Shown: one piece after another, positions 57,683 through 64,000 of the stretch
How positions within the stretch are numbered: the stretch's first letter is position 1
Layout of the letters: each line of letters begins with the position of its first letter
NCBI GenBank assembly: GCA_002205965.3
Contig: NADL03000035.1
Span: 558,001 to 622,000, forward strand
Source of the DNA: Kappaphycus alvarezii
Lineage: Eukaryota; Rhodophyta; Florideophyceae; Gigartinales; Solieriaceae
DNA: 64,000 bases
Direction of reading: 5' to 3'
Notes under the pieces: model-generated
Told to the model about the DNA's origin: nothing
What the model saw: only the letters and a program-made list of their open reading frames with translations
Database searches by the model: none
Program-made: the position numbers and the translations under genes

Positions 57683-59412
57683 TATTTGTAATCAAACCAT
57701 TGGCGGGACCTATATTGCAAGTGCTTGAGCGTGTGTACCAGCTAGCTTTATAGTAAAGCCTTTCCTGTTATGCGTGTTATCAAGAAAGCAAAGCTTTTTC
57801 TGGAGCTCCGCAGGTATATGTAAGGTTTCATCATCTAAAAGTTTTATCTCGAATTGGTGAAACGTGTCATAATGGTACAACTAGTAGTGCGGTAGAGAAC
57901 TGCATAGTTTTGAATGATGATAATGTAATTACCTCGGACACCGAGGCGTCTCTAATGAAAACTATGTTATTCGACAACGACTAGAAACAAAAAAAGTCTA
58001 AAAAATTGTAAACGAGTAACCTTACAGTGCCATCATAATGCATATGCACTTCACTGTTAACACTTTCAAAATGTCATGAGATACATGAACACTAATCAAA
58101 CGCGTAAACCGGATTGAACTTGTAACCTTCAAACAATATTGGCTAAAGACCGGAGGATTCCAATTCTGTAATGATAAATCTTCATAGATGCCCCCCTTTG
58201 AGATTCTACCACTTCCGCACCTCACAGTGTGAGTCTCACACGTCAGAGCACATTCCTTTGATTCCCTTCACGGCAGGCTTTTTCACTTCCAACATGCATT
58301 TAATGGTTTTTTCTTCTTAGCCATTTCCAACCATCATATACTTATTGGAGCATCTCTGCTGTCAAACTGCCACCTAGTAGACGTTTTCTTTTTTCGCTAC
58401 TCGTGGCATCATTCAGCTTCGCTGTTTTGCTCCGTTTGGTGAGAGCAGCTCAATCTATCTGCTTTAACGAAAGCGTTACTCAAAATATACGCCATTCATT
58501 GCGAAAGAAGGAATGAATGCCACCTTGCCTACAAGAATTTCGACAAAAACAAATACTCCGCATTTGAATCTAGGTGCATGTTTTGGGCGTATGTAACGCT
58601 CGGAATCATGATGAGCGAAGTAAGATGTTAATGGACTAGGAAGCTTTAGAATTGAACAGATTAAGACTGGGGAATCTGGCTGAGCCGAAAGCTAATGATC
58701 CTTGATAACACCAGAATGATAAGAACTTTTGACATTGGAGAAATTGATTCAGTAGATGTTTATAGGGACTCTGAACAAGGCAGAAAACCTCTTCCAGAAC
58801 TAGCATGTTTCATTTAATAGGCCAAATGAACCCCCAACGCGCTGGCCTCTCTTAAGGCTATTATAAAACTGCATTCTTATGCAAGTAGGATTTTACCGAA
58901 AGACATAAGGCAAACCGTTGACGTTCGTTGATGGACATGCAAATATTATGCGATTTTCCGTTCCACAGAGCACGGCTACATCCTCATCCGCATGGCGTTA
59001 CATCTAAACCCCCTGCACATTTGAATACATCGCTAAATCATTCAATGAGTCCGCATCTCGGAATCGACAGATTGACGCTTTCGACTAAATCCTTGATACA
59101 CAGCAGACCAAAGGTATTGTGTCAAACTATGCCCGTGCAATGACCTAACGCAAATAACGTCCCGTTGGAGATACATAAATTAAAAGCATGAAATAAGGGG
59201 GATATCCGAGAGAACAGGTGCCAATGAGAACGCCTAACCCTATTCACAAAAACGTAAAAGACAAAACGGATTGGTTTGCGATAAAAAAACAACGGAGTTC
59301 CAAAAAAATGATTTCACAATGACCGTCACGACATTGATCCTTACTATAAAGTTGGAGTTGAGAGCTTTAATAAGTATTGAAAAGATCATTTGCTTCTCAA
59401 GGGAGTCAGTGG

Positions 59413-59453
59413 GGTCTGATTATTGCGAGAGGTGCGACGGTTGGGAGTCCTTT
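59413..59453 (+). repeat. Dispersed repeat, copy 3
   Basis: GTCTGATTATTGCGAGAGG, then TGCGACGGTTGGGAGTCC. It is followed by TTCAAACCATG, similar to ATCAAACCATT after copy 2, so the repeat may extend further in these two copies. Confidence 0.5.
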
Positions 59454-60109
59454 GAAACTACGTTCAAACCATGTTTCAGGATATATGGTACGAATAACGG
59501 AGGATTCATGCCAGCTAAAAGGTAGCTGGCATCATCGGGTTGCCTCCTCACTACTAAAAAGGACAATCATGCATTGACATCGCTGAGGGCTGGGGCAGTG
59601 GTCCATTTCAATGTTCCGTTCATTCGCCTTTCTTTGCACCATTATTCAAAGGAACTTACTGCAAACCGATGCTTGTTCTCGCTTTATACGAAACCAAACT
59701 CTTCGAAAATATTTTGCAAGGTTAAATCACCCAAACCTTTCACCTTTTTGAGGATGTAAAGGAGAGAACGTAATCAGGTAGGTTCTTCCCTGGGTAAAAA
59801 GTATTTCTTTCAAAAAAAAGTATTTCTTTCCCGCATAAAACTGCTAAGCCCTATCTCCAAACTTTCTCTCGTCGTCAGCCCTACGAAATATCAGAGCAAA
59901 AGGGAGAAATCCATGGTTGGTTCACTCTTTGAGAAGAATGGTCGGCTTCCTGTAAACCGTATGATTGGCGTCTGATAAGAGACTCCTCAGTTGTGCTACA
60001 CTAAAAAAAACTGATGAGAGACACAGTAAAACAAATCTTCTAAATCTTCTTGTATTCTATCATTGGACCAAAAAAGTGGGGTAAATTTTTGGGTTGTTTT
60101 AATATCTAA

Positions 60110-60197
60110 GATGTGGTCTGAGGATGTGGTCGGAAGATTTGGTCGGAAGATGTGGTCGGAAGATGTGGTCGGAAGATGTGTCGAAAGATGTGGTCGT
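60110..60197 (+). repeat. Minisatellite, unit GATGTGGTCGGAA
   Basis: About seven 12-13-base units head to tail, some with changes (GATTTGGTCGGAA, GATGTGTCGAAA). The unit has no known meaning. It encodes a repetitive peptide on the + strand, probably by chance. Confidence 0.85.
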
Positions 60198-60310
60198 TTG
60201 TATCCTCGCCACTGGAAGTGCGTTGCGCGGCTCAGTAAAGCTAGCCGTTCTTCAACTACAGCTGTTATATCTCACTAATGCCCGTCGGAATCGATAGTGA
60301 TGGGGCGTAA

Positions 60311-60390
60311 GGGGAAAGTTTTGGGTGTCTTTACTGTTGGAAGATATGTTCTACCTATCCTAAAGTTTTCCAGACAACTATGATCGACTC
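60311..60390 (+). repeat. Direct repeat, copy 1 of about 80 bases
   Basis: Pairs with 60664-60735. Shared blocks are TTTACTGTTGGAAGATAT and ATCCTAAAGTTTTCCAGACA. Confidence 0.75.
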
Positions 60391-60663
60391 AAAAGAGTTT
60401 GCCGACACAGTAATTGGGAGGAACAGCGCTCCCTAAAAGGCCGCCTTCAGTCCAGCCATCAAGCAGGGCGTTAGGGAGAGTAGTTCTAGATTTTTCCACC
60501 TCCTCGCTCCTTTCGATGTGAGACGCCGTTTCTCCGCCAGGCTTGAGTTGCGAGATTTCGTTTCTCGTGTTTTATTCTGTATTCAAGGGTTATAAGCCCG
60601 CCAGGTGAGCACCCGTCGTCTGCTTAAGTATTATTTCTTCAATGATTCTTCTGCACGTCTGAG

Positions 60664-60735
60664 GGGGTAAACTTTTTGGTGTTTTACTGTTGGAAGATAT
60701 ATTCGATCTATCCTAAAGTTTTCCAGACAACCAAA
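60664..60735 (+). repeat. Direct repeat, copy 2 of about 75 bases
   Basis: The second copy of the repeat at 60311-60390, about 280 bases further on and in the same orientation. No coding signal lies between the copies. Confidence 0.75.
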
Positions 60736-62379
60736 GTCGAGTCTGAGTGCTTTGTCTCGTCCTCGTAAAGATTTTCACACGCTACAGCTGATTATTCATT
60801 GTCATATTAAAATCGCTTTCGATATAAGGAAGTAAATCGACAATTGATGTAGCAATTGACCAATTTCCGTGCCAACCGCAGCGTACTCAGGTTGTTAATT
60901 TTGTGTACTGCCGCCAACACAAAAATTTCTACGTTTCGAACTACGTCACGCATAGAGCTCCTTTGTACAGCATCTCCAAATGCTAGAGTGCTACTCTTTT
61001 TTATTTGTACCGTATGGTATCACGTTATTATATAGAACATTATTATATCGAAGAATTCAGTCCTTCAAATTTAATCCTGTAACTCAACTAAGAGAACTCT
61101 TAGACTATGGGCTTTCTACGAGTTTGTGCAGCACTTTAAGTGCGCGTTTGGTTTCTCACTAGTTTAAACGTGGATTATTACATCCTGCTTCGAATCTGTG
61201 GGACACGGGGAGTCCATGTACTGCGACAGATAAGCTGGCTGAAACCAAGTCACCGTGTATGGTGGTAGTGAGCATGTACGTGAAAGGTTGCGGAAGGCGC
61301 TGAGCGGACTTCACTTCACCAGCAAGTAGAGGGAGGCCGGTAAGCAAGCAAGTCGTATTGGAGGTTACTGCCAATTCGGAGTGCTTCAAACCTGATTGCA
61401 ATTATTCTGCAGTATTCCCACTCAAAGACGTATAAGGTACAAAAAGTGCTGCAAGACATAGTGTAAAATTCCTCAGAACATTTCAAAATTCAGCTAGAGT
61501 TTAGAATTATGTCGGAAGCTCAAACAGGTCATTTTATAACACTCATCAAGCTCCTTCGAATTTCCGAGCTTAGAACTTCAAACCGATGTTGCTTGTGATA
61601 GGAGTAAATCGTCGGGAGAAGAGATACTTAGAACCAACTACCCCAAGACGGAGGTGTTGCGAGCGACAAAAGTGCTACCGTGGTATAGTTGAACAAATAA
61701 AAAGCAGTGTATATGGAGAGAGTTGAGAGGCCTACAAGCAAGCATAAAAGGGGCAGCGTCTACCACTGATGCTCTGTGACCAGCTTAGGAAATAGTTTTC
61801 TTGGGTCTGAAGTTGACTCTCAACTTCCTACTACTCGTAGCTTGACCTGAAGTTGTCTGCCCACTTGCTTGACCTCCACAAAAGGAAGCAGTTTACTCGG
61901 CTTAAATGGACCTTTGGCTACCCTAAAAGTCTTCAAACAAACAGACTAATAACCATAAAATGCATTCACGGGAATCGTGTGAACCAGAGAGACTATTAGA
62001 AGATCTTTTCTCAAGTTAAATATCTAGGTGCCATGCCCATGCCAGCCACCCATCGGCCAGGGGTGGGAATTGATGTGGCCATTTATATAGACCTATCAGA
62101 GTCACTCGTAGTATCACCCACATCCTGGAACTGTACTGACATCTACTATGACAGCGTGTCCTAAAATAAAATCAACCGGTGATTTTGCCACACTCCCCCA
62201 AATTAAAAATATCTTGCAAATTCAAAACTGAGAAAATATCTTCCCAATTCCGATACTGTATACAATTATGGTCCTCATCTAGATTTTTTCCGTGTGCGAA
62301 TTTGCGCACATCACGCCCTCCCGCTCAAGACGATCGTCCCGGCTCGTCTTCGTTGTTCTTGTTCTGTTTCCGTTAGCGT
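60736..62379. other. No supported gene
   Basis: Short frames only. The 3' LTR of gypsy element D should lie near the right side of this interval, but there is no second copy in the window to define it. Confidence 0.4.
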
Positions 62380-62450
62380 TCGCTGTCTTATTGATAAAAT
62401 ATATGGTCTCTCAAACGGGTATGGATGCAACTGATTACCAATATGATGCT

Positions 62451-62745
62451 CTAAAAGTAGGTTTGCATTACTGGTACCTCACTTTGTAGCATAGCCTCAT
62501 ATATTGGTTTGATAACATCGACATGGGGTTGAATACATTCTTCTTCCGTGACTCTTCCGAATCTTCCAAGAGTGAAAAAATATATGTGATATGCAAACTT
62601 TTCTGGAAGATGCCAGAGGAATGGATGCCGATAGGAAAAGAAGACGCGCATCATCAAGAACGAATCTTCGAAGATAAGTGCGGTCCATGTAGCGCCCTAA
62701 AACATAAACAGATGCTTATCATGGAATAAGAAATGACCTGCGCAT
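62451..62745 (-). pseudogene. Accessory domain 2 of gypsy element D, unknown family
   Basis: Begins at about 62745 with WLRNISEDANDAQVISY, SICLCFRALHGPH. It continues after a frame change in 62657-62451 with MMRVFFSYRHPFL, AYHIYFFTLGRFGRV and VDVIKPIYEAML. The corresponding blocks of domain 1 are EWIISITRD, NICLCFRTLNGPL, LIRVLFSFQNG, EVIYHYSIGRYGMV and LNIIRPIYVFL, so the two domains are paralogous. One frameshift near 62665 and two adjoining TGA codons break it. Confidence 0.5.
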
Positions 62746-63443
62746 CGTTCGCATCCTCGGAGATATTGCGCAGCCAAAAAGATAATCTTCTTCTTCCGAC
62801 TGTATGCTGTGCATGGTTGTGAAGGAGAGCTGGAGATGAAGTTGTGGTGGACGGTCCCGATGAATGGCCGCGACCAGCTCCTGACGTACTGGGACCTGCA
62901 CGAGGTCCTCTCGGGGACGACCGGAACCTCTTCTGGCGGGTTGTTGTCTCCCGAAGGTCCTCCTCTGGTCATCATCACTGCTTCAGGAGGATCCTCGCCG
63001 CCTCCAACGTTCCCAATTTGTGGCGGAGAAACGTAAGGTTCCCATAGAGGATACGGGACCAGTCTGTACTCCATATCCGGGGGTAAGGCGTAACCTCTCA
63101 GTCGCACGTCTTGGTTGTTCTTGAGAAATACGTAAATTGGACGGATAATATTCAGATACGTTTGCGACAAGTCTCCAGCAGCTACCATTCCATATCTTCC
63201 TATAGAGTAATGATATATTACCTCCACAAACTCTGGACCTGCTTCCGTGAACCTTCCGTTTTGGAATGAAAATAGAACTCTTATTAATAGTCGGAAATCT
63301 TCTTCAGGTAGCAATGGTCCGTTCAACGTACGAAAACATAGGCATATATTAATGTAGAAATGGATGATTACGTGGAGTTCGTAGTAGTCCCGCGTAATCG
63401 AGATGATCCATTCCCAGGCCCTTTTTCCTCCCATAGGAATCAT
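62697..63443 (-). CDS. Accessory protein (domain 1) of gypsy element D, unknown family
   Basis: Starts at ATG 63443 (MIPMGGKRAWEWIISITRD) and is open for about 248 codons. Residues 1-150 form the folded-looking domain (FYINICLCFRTLNGPLLPEE, FRLLIRVLFSFQNGRF, GPEFVEVIYHYSIGRYGMV, IIRPIYVFLKNN, LPPDMEYRLVPYPLWEPYV). Residues 150-200 are rich in Gly, Pro and Glu and look like a linker. The last part overlaps domain 2 in another frame. The ATG start is chosen because element B keeps an ATG at the same place (35343). There is no signal peptide, and only one moderately hydrophobic segment (VIIHFYINICLCF). It lies where some gypsy elements carry an extra gene. The function is unknown to me. Confidence 0.6.
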   Translation of the reverse strand: MIPMGGKRAWEWIISITRDYYELHVIIHFYINICLCFRTLNGPLLPEEDFRLLIRVLFSFQNGRFTEAGPEFVEVIYHYSIGRYGMVAAGDLSQTYLNIIRPIYVFLKNNQDVRLRGYALPPDMEYRLVPYPLWEPYVSPPQIGNVGGGEDPPEAVMMTRGGPSGDNNPPEEVPVVPERTSCRSQYVRSWSRPFIGTVHHNFISSSPSQPCTAYSRKKKIIFLAAQYLRGCERCAGHFLFHDKHLFMF

Positions 63444-63667
63444 TCTATAGTTAAAGATGAGTATGCCCCGTGGTTGCGCATAGTCCTGTGTGAGAAGGAA
63501 TTCTTCAGGCCTCTGATGTAAGGGACCAGACGACGTGCATGGATGGCCCTCCTTGATCTCTTCCCTGAGCTTGAACAGAGCTGATAGTGCGGGTGTCTTT
63601 CCTCCGTGACGATGCAAGGGTTCGAGTACTTGGTTTGGAAGGCCGGCCACTTCACAGCCTGCTGCAT
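63440..63667 (-). pseudogene. Integrase C-terminal domain (element D)
   Basis: Reads VKWPAFQTKYSNPCIVTEER, then YQLCSSSGKRSRRAIHARRL and VPYI, the typical Ty3/gypsy integrase end (GPc.V...HYqL.s..G..sR.iHaRRL). It overlaps the accessory frame start by four bases. The segment up to the core (63670-63733) is in another frame. Confidence 0.7.
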
Positions 63668-63733
63668 TGCTTTTCCATGTACTACAAGTACTTTAGAGCC
63701 AACTGAAAAGGTTCTGACTGCAGTTCTGCATCC

Positions 63734-64000
63734 TTATTTCTTGTCTGTGTTAGCGCGGTGTGATCTCCAGCCTTCGGTGGCCAGTAGTTCAACTTCCCTA
63801 CTCTCTTCATCGATAATATTTGTTTCCATGTCTCTCTGTAACATTCTAGGAGCCCTTCCGTACATTAGCTCGAATGGTGAGCGTCCATTTCTTCCTCTTC
63901 TTCGACGATAGCCGTATAACACTTTTGGTAAGGCATCTTCCCACTGGATTTCATTCTCCGACATAGTTTTCGATATTGCTCGTTTGATGGTTCCAACCAT
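63734..64000 (-). CDS. Integrase core (element D), truncated by the window end
   Basis: An open frame running off the window, with MVGTIKRAISKTMSENEI, WEDALPKVLYGYRRRRGRNG and RSPFELMYGRAPRML. This is the part of the gypsy integrase after the catalytic Glu. Element B has the same blocks at 35983-35780 (VVKKVLYGYKCRKGTDRRSL). Confidence 0.7.
   Translation of the reverse strand: MVGTIKRAISKTMSENEIQWEDALPKVLYGYRRRRGRNGRSPFELMYGRAPRMLQRDMETNIIDEESREVELLATEGWRSHRANTDKK

Larger units (their letters stand above)
56721..60109. other. No supported gene
   Basis: Only short frames. It contains a small hairpin (ATCTGCGAC, four bases, GTCGCAGAT) near 57185-57206, a palindrome GTGTGAG-T-CTCACAC near 58228-58242, and two copies of the dispersed repeat. 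Confidence 0.4.
62380..64000 (-). mobile_element. Ty3/gypsy retrotransposon 'D', 3' part, cut by the window edge
   Basis: From the window end downward: integrase core, integrase C-terminus, accessory domain 1, accessory domain 2, and a non-coding tail that aligns with element B near 34.26-34.44 kb. It belongs to the same lineage as element B but is well diverged in DNA. The remaining gag-pol must lie beyond 64000. Confidence 0.75.

Noticed and set aside
60110-60197. Tandem units that might suggest a CRISPR array
   Set aside because: The units are adjacent without spacers, and the window is eukaryotic.
62179-63047. Several + strand frames of 65-75 codons at the right end
   Set aside because: They lie opposite the gypsy accessory domains and are their shadows.

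Overview
This window looks like a gene-poor, repeat-rich stretch of a eukaryotic nuclear genome. I see no bacterial gene layout, no rRNA and no convincing tRNA. Almost every recognisable coding signal is a mobile element at some stage of decay. The element mix (Ty3/gypsy, copia, a non-LTR reverse transcriptase with a restriction-like endonuclease end, pogo/Tigger, PIF/Harbinger with a DUF6818-like partner, Tc1/mariner, a DUF7869-like protein) is the kind reported from oomycetes, rust and early-diverging fungi and red algae. I cannot assign the species from the sequence.

Layout. 1-8.2 kb: nothing convincing, apart from a polypyrimidine tract. 8.3-17.0 kb: a run of DNA-transposon remains on the + strand (a DDE nuclease, a pogo-like transposase, a DUF7869-like gene), a 700-bp palindrome, and a complete Tigger-like element with matched ends and TA target duplication (transposase on -). 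18.0-19.7 kb: a split multi-pass membrane-protein gene that is probably host. 20-24 kb: an endonuclease-like fragment and a candidate LTR with a primer-binding site. 24.0-26.2 kb: a non-LTR reverse transcriptase. 27.1-27.7 kb: a Tc1/mariner relic. 34.4-38.8 kb: a Ty3/gypsy element (-). 39.2-42.0 kb: a PIF/Harbinger-like element with inverted ends, an ATT target duplication and two convergent genes. 42.0-54.0 kb: a second Ty3/gypsy element (-) with both LTRs, split by a copia element (+) between gag and protease and by a 479-bp insertion inside the reverse transcriptase. 55.6-56.7 kb: a six-helix membrane protein (-), the best single host-gene candidate. 57-62 kb: repeats only. 62.4-64 kb: the 3' half of a third Ty3/gypsy element (-), cut by the window edge.

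The least familiar thing here is in the gypsy elements at 34.4-38.8 and 62.4-64 kb. Both carry, downstream of integrase, an extra reading frame whose protein I do not recognise. In both the frame is followed by a second, diverged copy of the same domain. The two elements differ strongly in DNA yet stay collinear in protein, so the accessory region was probably under selection in their ancestor. Other notable points are an inverted copy of the copia RNase H segment fused in frame to gypsy gag, and the precise insertion whose removal restores the gypsy reverse-transcriptase frame.

Nearly all transposon genes carry stops and frameshifts, and several transposases have lost a catalytic aspartate, so most of the window is probably not mobile today.
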